From contig JAZUFG010000077.1 of NCBI GenBank assembly GCA_045640565.1, positions 1 to 38,972 on the forward strand: a stretch of DNA of 38,972 nt, in the 5' to 3' direction. The position numbers were made by a program, and so were the translations under genes. Source of the DNA: RGIG3159 sp045640565 (GTDB lineage Bacteria > Bacillota > Clostridia > Oscillospirales > Oscillospiraceae). This document shows positions 1 to 7,675 of the stretch, piece by piece (the stretch's first letter is position 1; every line of letters begins with the position of its first letter). The notes beneath the pieces are model-generated. The model searched no databases, was not told the origin of the DNA, and saw nothing but the letters and a program-made list of their open reading frames with translations.

Positions 1-39
1 GCGGGTGTCCTTCAGGGCCTGAAGCAGCTTTGTAAACAT
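1..39 (-). CDS. 5' end of an unidentified gene (partial)
   Basis: An ATG at 39-37 on the minus strand is preceded by GGAGG with an 8-nt spacer, and opens a frame that runs off the left edge as MFTKLLQALKDTR. The ribosome binding site makes a real start likely. Thirteen residues are too few to assign a family. It lies downstream of fba, behind the fba terminator, so it is probably a separate transcription unit. Confidence 0.55.
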   Translation of the reverse strand, partial: MFTKLLQALKDTR

Positions 40-154
40 GTGGGGTACCTCCAACTTTTTCTATTTGATTTCTGCGGGATATTATACGCCCTTTTCCCGG
101 AATTCTCAATAGATTTTTCAAACTTTCGGGAAGAACTTTCCTTTTCTGAATAAA

Positions 155-184
155 CAAAAACCCCGGGCTCCGAAGAGCTCGGGG
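155..184 (-). terminator. Intrinsic terminator of fba
   Basis: Minus-strand stem CCCCGAGCTC, loop TTCG, GAGCCCGGGG (10 bp with one G-U pair) is followed directly by TTTTTG. It sits about 15 nt after the fba stop codon. Confidence 0.88.
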
Positions 185-198
185 AGAAGATGCTTGGA

Positions 199-1161
199 TC
201 AGGCCTTGCCGGCGCAGCCAAGGACATCAACCAGCTTGTGGCGAACGAGTTCCTTGATGTTTGCACGGGCGGGCTTCAGGTACTGGCGAGGATCGAAGTG
301 ATCGGGATGAGCCTCGAAGTACTCACGGATGGTGCCGGTCATGGCAAGACGCAGGTCGGAGTCAATGTTGATCTTGCAGACGGAGAGCTTAGCAGCTTCG
401 CGCAGCTGCTCTTCGGGAACACCGATAGCGTTGGGCATGTTGCCGCCATGAGCGTTGATCATCTTCACATATTCCTGAGGAACGGAAGAAGAGCCGTGGA
501 GAACGATGGGGAAGCCGGGCAGACGGCGGGAAACTTCCTTCAGGATGTCGAAACGGAGGGCAGGAGGAACCAGAATGCCCTGCTCGTTGCGGGTGCACTG
601 TTCGGGCTTGAACTTATAAGCGCCGTGAGAGGTGCCGATTGCAATTGCCAGGGAGTCAACACCGGTCTTGCTGACAAACTCTTCCACTTCTTCGGGACGG
701 GTGTAGGAACCGACAGCGTGGCTGACTTCATCTTCAATGCCGCTGAGGGTACCCAGCTCGCCTTCAACAACGACACCGTGGTCATGAGCGTACTCAACGA
801 CCTTCTTGGTGACTTCAATGTTCTCAGCGAAGGAGAGGGCAGAGCCGTCGATCATAACGGAGGAGAAACCGCCGTCGATGCAGGATTTGCAGGTTTCATA
901 ATCGGGGCCGTGGTCCAGGTGCAGAGCGATGGGCAGATCGGGGTTGCAGACGATGGCAGCCTCAACCAGCTTGACCAGATAGTTGTGGTTGGCATAAGCG
1001 CGGGCGCCCTTGGAGACCTGGAGGATGACAGGAGCCTTTTCTTCAGCACAGGCTTCGGTGATACCCTGAACGATTTCCATGTTGTTGACGTTGAAAGCAC
1101 CGATGGCGTAGCCGCCGTCATAAGCCTTCTTGAACATTTCGGTAGTAGTAACCAGAGGCAT
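199..1161 (-). CDS. fba: Class II fructose-bisphosphate aldolase
   Basis: Cytoplasmic zinc-dependent aldolase that cleaves fructose 1,6-bisphosphate to dihydroxyacetone phosphate and glyceraldehyde 3-phosphate, in glycolysis and gluconeogenesis. The 320-residue protein is full length for the class II type. The N-terminal GAFNVNN segment, the ALHLDHG metal/substrate motif (near residue 80), the GELGTLSG segment with the next acidic ligand, the GTSHGAY histidine motif and the VLHGSSS phosphate-binding loop are all present and in order. The start has AAGGAG about 8 nt upstream. The gene is monocistronic: it has its own TATAAT promoter and a strong terminator. Identification is secure. Confidence 0.97.
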   Translation of the reverse strand: MPLVTTTEMFKKAYDGGYAIGAFNVNNMEIVQGITEACAEEKAPVILQVSKGARAYANHNYLVKLVEAAIVCNPDLPIALHLDHGPDYETCKSCIDGGFSSVMIDGSALSFAENIEVTKKVVEYAHDHGVVVEGELGTLSGIEDEVSHAVGSYTRPEEVEEFVSKTGVDSLAIAIGTSHGAYKFKPEQCTRNEQGILVPPALRFDILKEVSRRLPGFPIVLHGSSSVPQEYVKMINAHGGNMPNAIGVPEEQLREAAKLSVCKINIDSDLRLAMTGTIREYFEAHPDHFDPRQYLKPARANIKELVRHKLVDVLGCAGKA

Positions 1162-1214
1162 AATAACATCTCCTTATGTTTAGCCCTCTTCGGAGAGCAT
1201 TTTTTAACGCGTAA

Positions 1215-1243
1215 ATTATAGCAGAAAACCCAAAGGATAGCAA
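1215..1243 (-). promoter_or_regulatory. fba promoter
   Basis: The -35 TTGCTA (1243-1238) and -10 TATAAT (1220-1215) are separated by 17 nt, about 54 nt upstream of the fba start codon. The -10 is a perfect match to the vegetative sigma factor consensus. Confidence 0.75.
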
Positions 1244-1316
1244 GGCTTTTTCCGCTTTTTCTAAAATCATTTCCGAGCCGGCGTTTTCTCGGGGTTAGCT
1301 TCCTTTCATGATCCGG

Positions 1317-1344
1317 TTGAAAATTTTGGGATATCGTGTAAAAT
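1317..1344 (+). promoter_or_regulatory. Promoter of the HAD hydrolase gene
   Basis: TTGAAA (1317-1322), 16-nt spacer, TAAAAT (1339-1344). The predicted transcript start near 1351 makes the upstream ATG at 1354 an unlikely start codon and favours the one at 1405. Confidence 0.5.
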
Positions 1345-1404
1345 AAGGCCCGGATGAAAAGTACAGAGCGAGGAGCGGCCCTGTTTGCGGGCAGGGGGAA
1401 AGGA

Positions 1405-2037
1405 ATGAAAATGGCAGCCCACTATTTGTTTGACTTTGACGGTGTTCTTGTGGATTCCATGCCCGTGTGGGCAGGGACCTATGTTCATATGCTGGAGGAG
1501 CGGGGCATTCCGGTCCCGGAGGGATTTGTGAGAAAGATCACTCCATTGGGGAACGCCGGGGCTGCGAAATGCCTCATAGAAGCCGGACTGCAAATGACGG
1601 AAAAAGAGATCCTGGATGCGGCCATGACCTGCTTTGATCGGGAATATGCCCATTCGGTTCCCTTAAAGGCGCATGTGGCGGAGACCCTCAAAAGGCTCAG
1701 AGCTTCCGGATCCTGTGTACATGTGCTGACGGGCTCTTCCCACCGCTATGTGGATCCCTGCCTGAAGCGGCACGGAATCTATGATCTCTTTGGCCATATC
1801 TGGTCCGTGGACGATTTCCCATATACAAAGGCGGACCCGGAGATTTACCGGGAGGCAGCCCGGCGGCTTTCTGTTCCCCTTTCGGACTGCCTGTTTTTTG
1901 ATGACAACGCAGTAGCAGTAACCACGGCAAAAAATGCCGGCATGCCGGCGGTTGCGGTATATGATGCCTCCTCCGCGGATTTTGAGCGGATGAAAACCGT
2001 GGCCGACCGCTGCATCACGGATTTTTCGGAAATCTGA
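1405..2037 (+). CDS. HAD superfamily hydrolase, subfamily IA
   Basis: Predicted cytoplasmic phosphatase or phosphomutase of the haloacid dehalogenase superfamily, 210 residues. Motif I DFDGVLVDS is at the N terminus with both nucleophile and acid/base Asp. Motif II is LTGSS, motif III is the Lys in FPYTKADPEIY, and motif IV is FFDDN. The helical cap between motifs I and II fits the beta-phosphoglucomutase/phosphoglycolate phosphatase type. The start at 1405 is chosen because GGGGGAAAGG precedes it; a longer frame opens at 1354 without such a site. The substrate cannot be read from sequence. It converges on ftsH and shares a terminator with it. Confidence 0.85.
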   Translation: MKMAAHYLFDFDGVLVDSMPVWAGTYVHMLEERGIPVPEGFVRKITPLGNAGAAKCLIEAGLQMTEKEILDAAMTCFDREYAHSVPLKAHVAETLKRLRASGSCVHVLTGSSHRYVDPCLKRHGIYDLFGHIWSVDDFPYTKADPEIYREAARRLSVPLSDCLFFDDNAVAVTTAKNAGMPAVAVYDASSADFERMKTVADRCITDFSEI

Positions 2038-2054
2038 TGACTCTTCAGAACAGC

Positions 2055-2108
2055 AAAAGCACCACCGAGATTCGGGTGATGAACACCCGTTCGGCGGTGC
2101 TTTTCTTT
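2055..2108. terminator. Bidirectional terminator between the HAD gene and ftsH
   Basis: Outer stem AAAAGCACCACCGA (2055-2068) pairs with TCGGCGGTGCTTTT (2091-2104) with one mismatch, and an inner stem CGGGTG/CACCCG sits inside. A-rich and T-rich ends let it serve both converging genes. Confidence 0.85.
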
Positions 2109-3988
2109 TAAGATTGAACGACCTGGCTGAAGAGGCTGCTGTCTGTTTCGGCGGGTATCTCTCGCCCTTCCATGCAGGCTTCAAACTGAGGCCGGTTCAT
2201 GGTTTCATGCTGCAGCAGGTATTCTGCCACGGCAGTGAGCTGGTCCCGATGCTCCGTAAGGATCTCGGAGCACTTTTTGTAGGCCCGGTCCATAATGCTG
2301 CGAACCTCGTCATCGATATCTCCGGCAGTGCGCTCGGAGTAGGGGCGGGTGCGCTCATAGTTGTTGCCAACGAAGACTTCACCGCCGTCATCAAAGGAGA
2401 TGGCACCCAATTTTTCGCTCATGCCGTAGCAGGTGACCATGTCTCTTGCAAGACCGGTGGCACGCTGCAAATCATTGGAGGCACCGGTGGTAATATCTCC
2501 GAACTCGATTTTTTCGGCCAGAAGACCGCCGAGGAAGGAGACAATATCTTCATACATTTCATTCCGGGAAGCGGTCAGAGAATCATGGTCCGGAATGCTG
2601 ACGGTCATGCCCCCCGTGGGTCCTCTCGGAATAATGGTTATCTGATGCACGGGTTCATGGGTGGGCAGGTAATACATGGCAACAGCATGGCCTGCTTCAT
2701 GATACGCGGTGAGCTTCTGCTCATGCTCGGTGACCTTGCGGCTGTGCTTTTTGGGGCCGGCCAGGATCTTCATCATGGCTTCTTCCAGATCTGCCATGGT
2801 AATGGCAGGCCGATTGGCGCGGGCAGCCAAAAGTGCGCCCTCATTCAGAAGATTAGCCAGGGAGGCTCCGGTAAAGCCGGAGGTGGCCATGGCAATGGTG
2901 TGGAGGTCCACATCTTCCGCCAGGGGTTTATCTTTTGCATGGACCTTCAGGATCTCTTCTCTGCCCTGCGCGGTGGGGGCTCCGATATAGACCTGGCGGT
3001 CAAAACGGCCGGGACGGAGCAAAGCGGGGTCCAAGATATCCTTCCGGTTTGTGGCAGCAAGAACGATGACGCCGGTATTCTCGGAGAAACCGTCCATCTC
3101 CACCAGAAGCTGGTTTAAGGTCTGCTCTTTTTCATCGTGGCCGCCGCCCAGGCCTGCACCGCGCTTTCTGCCGACGGCATCGATTTCATCTATGAATACG
3201 ATACAGGGGGCAAGTTTTTTGGCGGTTTCAAAGAGGTCGCGGACACGGCTGGCGCCAACGCCTACGAACATTTCCACAAAGTCCGAGCCGGAGATGGAGA
3301 GAAACTGTACATTGGCTTCTCCTGCCACAGCCTTGGCGATCAAAGTTTTGCCGGTTCCCGGAGGGCCGACCAAAAGCACGCCCTTGGGGATTTTTGCGCC
3401 CAGCTTATTGAATTTGGCGGGATCCTTCAGGAAGTCCACAATTTCCTGAAGCTCAGCCTTTTCTTCATCTGCTCCGGCCACATCCGCAAAGGTAACTTTC
3501 TTTCCCTTGCCGGTGCCGACCTGGAAATTTGCCTTCCCGAAGTTGGCCATAGGGCCGCCTCCGCTGGTCCGGCCAAGAGCAAAGACAAGAATGGCAATGA
3601 GAAGAACACCCATGAGGAAATAGGGAAGCAGGGTGCGCAGAAGAGAGGGAGAACTGTCCGGCAGATAGTCATATTCCGTGAGAATGCCGGCAGCCTGCTG
3701 TTTCCGAACAAGATTGCCCAGGTCCTCCCGGAAAATCCGGGGATCGGAGAGCTCACAGGTGACCTTTGTGTCTCCTCCCAAGGGTTCTGTCAATTCCAGA
3801 TTCAAAGCTTGGTCCTGCAGGGAGAAAGCGCTGACCTTTTCCTCTTCAAAGAGGGAAATGGCCTGAGAGTAGGGGATGATATGAGGGGCATTGGCTCGAT
3901 TGCTGATTCCCGTGAAAATCGCCATGCAAAGGATCAGGAAGAGCAGGTAGAGAAGAATGCCCGGAATTTTTATTTTTTTTGGCTTCAT
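2108..3988 (-). CDS. ftsH: ATP-dependent zinc metalloprotease FtsH
   Basis: Membrane-anchored AAA+ protease that degrades misfolded membrane proteins and short-lived regulators; 626 residues, normal length. Membrane segments lie at about 10-28 and 117-138 with an extracytoplasmic domain between them. The ATPase has Walker A GPPGTGKT (208-215), the aromatic pore loop FVEMFVGVGA, Walker B VFIDEID (264-270) and the second region of homology (312-331). The protease has HEAGH (430-434) and a third acidic ligand in GASNDLQRA (about 506). The start lies 5 nt after the hpt stop with no clear ribosome binding site, so translation is probably coupled to hpt. It is the last gene of the gdpP operon. Confidence 0.97.
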   Translation of the reverse strand: MKPKKIKIPGILLYLLFLILCMAIFTGISNRANAPHIIPYSQAISLFEEEKVSAFSLQDQALNLELTEPLGGDTKVTCELSDPRIFREDLGNLVRKQQAAGILTEYDYLPDSSPSLLRTLLPYFLMGVLLIAILVFALGRTSGGGPMANFGKANFQVGTGKGKKVTFADVAGADEEKAELQEIVDFLKDPAKFNKLGAKIPKGVLLVGPPGTGKTLIAKAVAGEANVQFLSISGSDFVEMFVGVGASRVRDLFETAKKLAPCIVFIDEIDAVGRKRGAGLGGGHDEKEQTLNQLLVEMDGFSENTGVIVLAATNRKDILDPALLRPGRFDRQVYIGAPTAQGREEILKVHAKDKPLAEDVDLHTIAMATSGFTGASLANLLNEGALLAARANRPAITMADLEEAMMKILAGPKKHSRKVTEHEQKLTAYHEAGHAVAMYYLPTHEPVHQITIIPRGPTGGMTVSIPDHDSLTASRNEMYEDIVSFLGGLLAEKIEFGDITTGASNDLQRATGLARDMVTCYGMSEKLGAISFDDGGEVFVGNNYERTRPYSERTAGDIDDEVRSIMDRAYKKCSEILTEHRDQLTAVAEYLLQHETMNRPQFEACMEGREIPAETDSSLFSQVVQS

Positions 3989-3993
3989 ATTGT

Positions 3994-4536
3994 TTATTTT
4001 TCGTAAACCTCGGGTTTTAATACGCCGATAAACGGCAGATTGCGGTAGCGGTCATCATAGTCCAGACCGTAGCCCACGACGAATTTATCCGGAATGGTGA
4101 AGCCCACATATTCCGCAGTAATGGGAACTTGGCGGCGGGAAGGCTTATCCAAAAAGGCACAAATTTTCAAGGAGGCAGGTTCCATGGAAAGCAGGTGGTC
4201 CTTGACATAGGAAAGGGTATTGCCGGAATCGATAATGTCTTCCAAAATAATGACATCTTTCCCCTTGATATTCAGAGAAACATCCTTGCTCATGGTGACA
4301 TGACCGGAGGAAACCGTTCCGGACCCATAGGAGGAGACAGATAATAAATCGATTTTGCAGGGGAGGTTGCTGGCGCGGATCATGTCGCTGAAAAACACCA
4401 CAACACCGCGAAGCACACCAACGAAAATAGGCTCTTTCCCCGCATAGTCTTCTTCCAACTGTTTGCCGAGCTCGGCAATACGGGTTTGAATCTCTTTTTC
4501 TGAAATCAGGATTTCTTGGATGTCATCGTTCATCAT
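3994..4536 (-). CDS. hpt: Hypoxanthine phosphoribosyltransferase
   Basis: Purine salvage enzyme that joins hypoxanthine or guanine to PRPP to give IMP or GMP; 180 residues, typical. The PRPP-binding loop VIILEDIIDSGNTL is at about 95-108 with the paired acidic residues, and the LRGVVVFFSDM and SSYGSGTVSSG segments match the family. The start has AGAGG about 9 nt upstream. It sits between tilS and ftsH, the order widely conserved in Firmicutes, 29 nt after tilS. Confidence 0.96.
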   Translation of the reverse strand: MMNDDIQEILISEKEIQTRIAELGKQLEEDYAGKEPIFVGVLRGVVVFFSDMIRASNLPCKIDLLSVSSYGSGTVSSGHVTMSKDVSLNIKGKDVIILEDIIDSGNTLSYVKDHLLSMEPASLKICAFLDKPSRRQVPITAEYVGFTIPDKFVVGYGLDYDDRYRNLPFIGVLKPEVYEK

Positions 4537-4565
4537 AATTGTCTACCTCTTATTTTTTGCGTCGG

Positions 4566-5870
4566 TCAGACGCATATTTTTTTAATAGAAATCTGAAAGC
4601 AGGGCTCTCCGGGAATGGCCCGGAAGGGCTCCGAAACTTCCAGGCGGTATACGGCGGCAATTTCCTCGCCGCAGCAGAACACCGGGAGACTCTCTCGCAG
4701 AGGCGAGGGGATTTTTTTGTCAATCATGAGTTTTTTCAGGCTCTTTCTTCCGCCGGGAGTTTGGATGCTGTCCCCCTCCTGACGGCTGCGAATGAAAATA
4801 GGAAATGCATTTTCCCGGATACAGGGCATCCGGGAACTCAAGTCTGCGTTTTTTTGAAAAGAGGCGATTCTCCGGCAGGAAATCTCATAATTGCCGAAGA
4901 GGACGCTTTCTCCCGGCTTATCAAGCAGGGTGGGAACCGGCGTGGGAATGGGGATTTCTTCCATAAGGATACCGCAGGAGCAGGTGAGAATTTTGCCGTT
5001 GGGAAGACGGCAGGAACCTCGGCCATTACGGATCAGGGAGAGAAGGCGTTCTGTCAGAACGGCATCAAAATCCTTGCAGGCATGCAGGCGGAGAGCCCGG
5101 CGAAGGAGTGCGTCATTTGCTTTCCGAAGGACGCTGCAGCGCAGGCCGTCCTCACAGCGGGCAGAAGCCAAAAGCTTTTCCGCTTCCTCTTCCAGGTATT
5201 GCAGCTCTCCCCGCAGGCTTTCGCTGCAGCGAAGAACGGTTTGGGCATAGGCCGGGTTTTCCTCTTTCAGGAGGGGTAATAGGTGGTGGCGAATTCGGTT
5301 TCGCCGGTAGTCATCTTCAGCATTGCCTGCGTCTTCCCGCCAAGGCTGCTCCAGACTGTTCAAATAGGCTCTGGCCTCTTCATGGGTAACGGAAAGCATA
5401 GGGCGGATGATGCGGTCCCGACAAGGCGGGATCCCGCAGAGACCCTTAAGGCCGCTTCCCCGAAGAAGGTTCATGAGAACTGTCTCGCAGTTATCCTCTG
5501 CCGTATGAGCGGTGGCAATTTTTCCGGGACAGGAGAGAAGAAAATCATAGCGGAGTTTGCGGGCTGCTTCCTCGGTTGAAAGCTTGCCTTCCTCTGCTGC
5601 CAGCTTGACATCTCCGCGTCCGAAAAAACAGGAAATACCGTTTTTCTCGCAGAAATCCCGGACAAAAGCCTCATCTCCGTCGGAAGCAGCTCCCCGTAAT
5701 TGGTGGTTAAAATGGGCAGCCTGCAGGGTAATTCCCAGTTCCTCCCGCAGAGCAAGAAGACAGCAGAGAAGAGCCATGGAATCCGCCCCGCCGGAAACAG
5801 CGCAGGTTACAGAGTCTCCGGGAGCAAGCAAATCATGGCTGCGGATCCAGGAAAGAAGCTCAGCCTCCAT
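4566..5870 (-). CDS. tilS: tRNA(Ile)-lysidine synthase
   Basis: Essential enzyme that converts the wobble cytidine of the CAU-anticodon tRNA(Ile) to lysidine with ATP and lysine, changing decoding from Met to Ile. The N-terminal PP-loop ATPase motif SGGADSMAL (about residues 26-34) is followed by the AAHFNHQLRG and TAHTAEDNCETVLMNLLRGSG motifs, then the helical and C-terminal TilS domains. The start at 5870 (434 residues) is preferred over the frame's first ATG at 5894 because GGGAGTGGAAG lies just upstream; it overlaps the end of dnaB by 11 nt. Confidence 0.93.
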   Translation of the reverse strand: MEAELLSWIRSHDLLAPGDSVTCAVSGGADSMALLCCLLALREELGITLQAAHFNHQLRGAASDGDEAFVRDFCEKNGISCFFGRGDVKLAAEEGKLSTEEAARKLRYDFLLSCPGKIATAHTAEDNCETVLMNLLRGSGLKGLCGIPPCRDRIIRPMLSVTHEEARAYLNSLEQPWREDAGNAEDDYRRNRIRHHLLPLLKEENPAYAQTVLRCSESLRGELQYLEEEAEKLLASARCEDGLRCSVLRKANDALLRRALRLHACKDFDAVLTERLLSLIRNGRGSCRLPNGKILTCSCGILMEEIPIPTPVPTLLDKPGESVLFGNYEISCRRIASFQKNADLSSRMPCIRENAFPIFIRSRQEGDSIQTPGGRKSLKKLMIDKKIPSPLRESLPVFCCGEEIAAVYRLEVSEPFRAIPGEPCFQISIKKICV

Positions 5871-7200
5871 CGTGCTTCCACTCCCGGTCTGCAAAGGTGC
5901 CGAATTGCGGGATCCATTGGAGCTTTACGGTTCCGGTTTCACCGTGACGGTTTTTCGCCACGATGATTTCCGCGACCCCTTTGTCCTCTGTGTTGGGGTT
6001 ATAATATTCATCACGGTAGATGAACATAACAATATCGGCATCCTGTTCGATAGAACCGGATTCACGAAGGTCCGAAAGCATGGGGCGCTTGTCATTTCGG
6101 GACTCATTGGCACGGCTGAGCTGGCTCAGGCAGATAACGGGGACATTCAGCTCCTTGGCCATGATTTTCATGGCGCGGGAGATATCGCTGACCACGGCCA
6201 CACGGTTGTCACTCCGATGGCCTTCTTCAGCGGCGGTCATTAACTGGAGATAGTCCACAAAGACAGCACCCAGGTTTTCCAGACGGCGGCATTTGGCATT
6301 CATTTCTGCCACGGTTACTGCGGGATTGTCATCAATTTTCAGGCCGGTTTGCCCCAAAACGGCGCCTGCCAGAGAGAGCTTGCTCCAATCCTCTTCCGTC
6401 AGCTTTCCTGTGACCAGCTTTTGATTCTCAACGAAGCTTTCATTGGCAATCAAACGGTTGGCAACCTGCTCCCGGGACATTTCCAGGGAAAAGAAAGCAA
6501 TCGTTTTCTTTGTGAGCTTTGCTGCCGTAAGAGCCATATTCAAAGCCAGGGCGGATTTGCCCATGGCAGGACGGGCAGCGATCAGGATCAGGTCGGAATT
6601 GTTGAGACCGTTGATCTTTCGGTCCAGATCGTGAAGACCGGTGGAAATGCCGGGAAAATCCTGGCCGGATTTGCTCAGCTCCGTCAAACGGTCAAAGACC
6701 TTGACGAGGATGGTATTCATATCCTCCAGACCGGCTGTTCCCACACCCTTGCGGAGGCCGTAAATCTTTCGCTCGGCGCTCTCCAGCATTTGGTCGGCGG
6801 TGCCTTCCTGGCTCCGAACCAAATCCGTAATGTCGGAGCCTGCCTGAAGGATCCCCCGCTGCAGGGCCTTGTCATGGACGATTTTTGCATACTGGGCCAC
6901 ATTGGCGGCCGTGGGAGTGATTTCCATGAGCTGCAGGAGATAGTCGGAATCGCTTTCCTCCTGAGCAACACCCCGCTGCTTCATCTTTTCCAGAACCGTG
7001 ACGGGGTCAATGGGTTCCGAGAAGCTGAACATGGAATAGATGGTCTCGTAGATTTCGCGGTTGTGCTGCAGGTAAAAATCCTCCGGGTTTACAAGACCCG
7101 TAACGATGGGGAGACAGCGGCTGTCAATCAGAATTGAGCCCAGGACAGACTGCTCCGCCTCCGGAGATTGGGGGACCTGCAAATTCATGAAGTTATCCAT
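5860..7200 (-). CDS. dnaB: Replicative DNA helicase DnaB
   Basis: Hexameric 5'-3' helicase of the replication fork, 446 residues, full length. The N-terminal helical domain spans about 1-110 (PQSPEAEQSVLGSIL). The RecA-like domain has Walker A ARPAMGKSA (209-217), the FFSLEMS motif, Walker B in VFVDYLQLM, and LSQLSR and SIEQDADIVMFIYRDEYY near the C terminus. No intein is visible. AGGAGG lies 8 nt before the start. The order rplI-dnaB is standard in Firmicutes. Confidence 0.97.
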   Translation of the reverse strand: MDNFMNLQVPQSPEAEQSVLGSILIDSRCLPIVTGLVNPEDFYLQHNREIYETIYSMFSFSEPIDPVTVLEKMKQRGVAQEESDSDYLLQLMEITPTAANVAQYAKIVHDKALQRGILQAGSDITDLVRSQEGTADQMLESAERKIYGLRKGVGTAGLEDMNTILVKVFDRLTELSKSGQDFPGISTGLHDLDRKINGLNNSDLILIAARPAMGKSALALNMALTAAKLTKKTIAFFSLEMSREQVANRLIANESFVENQKLVTGKLTEEDWSKLSLAGAVLGQTGLKIDDNPAVTVAEMNAKCRRLENLGAVFVDYLQLMTAAEEGHRSDNRVAVVSDISRAMKIMAKELNVPVICLSQLSRANESRNDKRPMLSDLRESGSIEQDADIVMFIYRDEYYNPNTEDKGVAEIIVAKNRHGETGTVKLQWIPQFGTFADREWKHDGG

Positions 7201-7228
7201 CTTTCCATCCTCCTAAAGGAGTTTTTGA

Positions 7229-7675
7229 TCAGAGTTCAACGACCTCCAGCTTCAGGTCTGCATTGATTTCATAGCCGAGCTTGCATTTGACGGTGTAGCT
7301 GCCGACGGTTTTAATAGGGTCTGCAATGAGGATCTTGCGGCGGTCCAGGTCAATGCCAGTCTGTTCTTTGAGAGCATCTGCAATGACTTCGGAAGTAACA
7401 GAGCCGAAGAGTTTTCCGGCGCCGCCGCCCTTGCAGGCAACCTTCAGGGTCAATTCCCGTAATTTCTTTTCGATTTCCACTGCCTCAGCCCGTTCCTTTG
7501 CCCTGCGTTCGGCCTCGGCTTTATCGTTCATGCGCATGGTATTCAGGTTGTCGGCATTGGCTTCCAAAGCCAGCTTGCGGGGGATCAGGAAATTTCTTCC
7601 GTAACCCTCTGCGACCTCAATCATTTGGCCGCGTTTTCCTTTTCCGCGAACATCCTGCTGCAAAATAACTTTCAT
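7229..7675 (-). CDS. rplI: 50S ribosomal protein L9
   Basis: Ribosomal large-subunit protein that binds 23S rRNA domain V and projects from the ribosome; 148 residues, normal length. The N-terminal signature MKVILQQDVRGKGKRGQMIEVAEGYGRNFLIPRKLA is unmistakable; a long helix and the C-terminal domain follow. The start ATG overlaps the gdpP stop as ATGA, with AAAGGAG upstream inside gdpP, so the two are translationally coupled. Confidence 0.97.
   Translation of the reverse strand: MKVILQQDVRGKGKRGQMIEVAEGYGRNFLIPRKLALEANADNLNTMRMNDKAEAERRAKERAEAVEIEKKLRELTLKVACKGGGAGKLFGSVTSEVIADALKEQTGIDLDRRKILIADPIKTVGSYTVKCKLGYEINADLKLEVVEL

Noticed and set aside
12..266. 84-codon minus-strand frame at the left edge
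   Set aside because: It overlaps fba in another frame, spans its terminator, and conflicts with the better-supported start at 39.
190..1221. 343-codon plus-strand frame opposite fba
   Set aside because: Shadow of the secure fba coding frame; no ribosome binding site and no recognisable protein.
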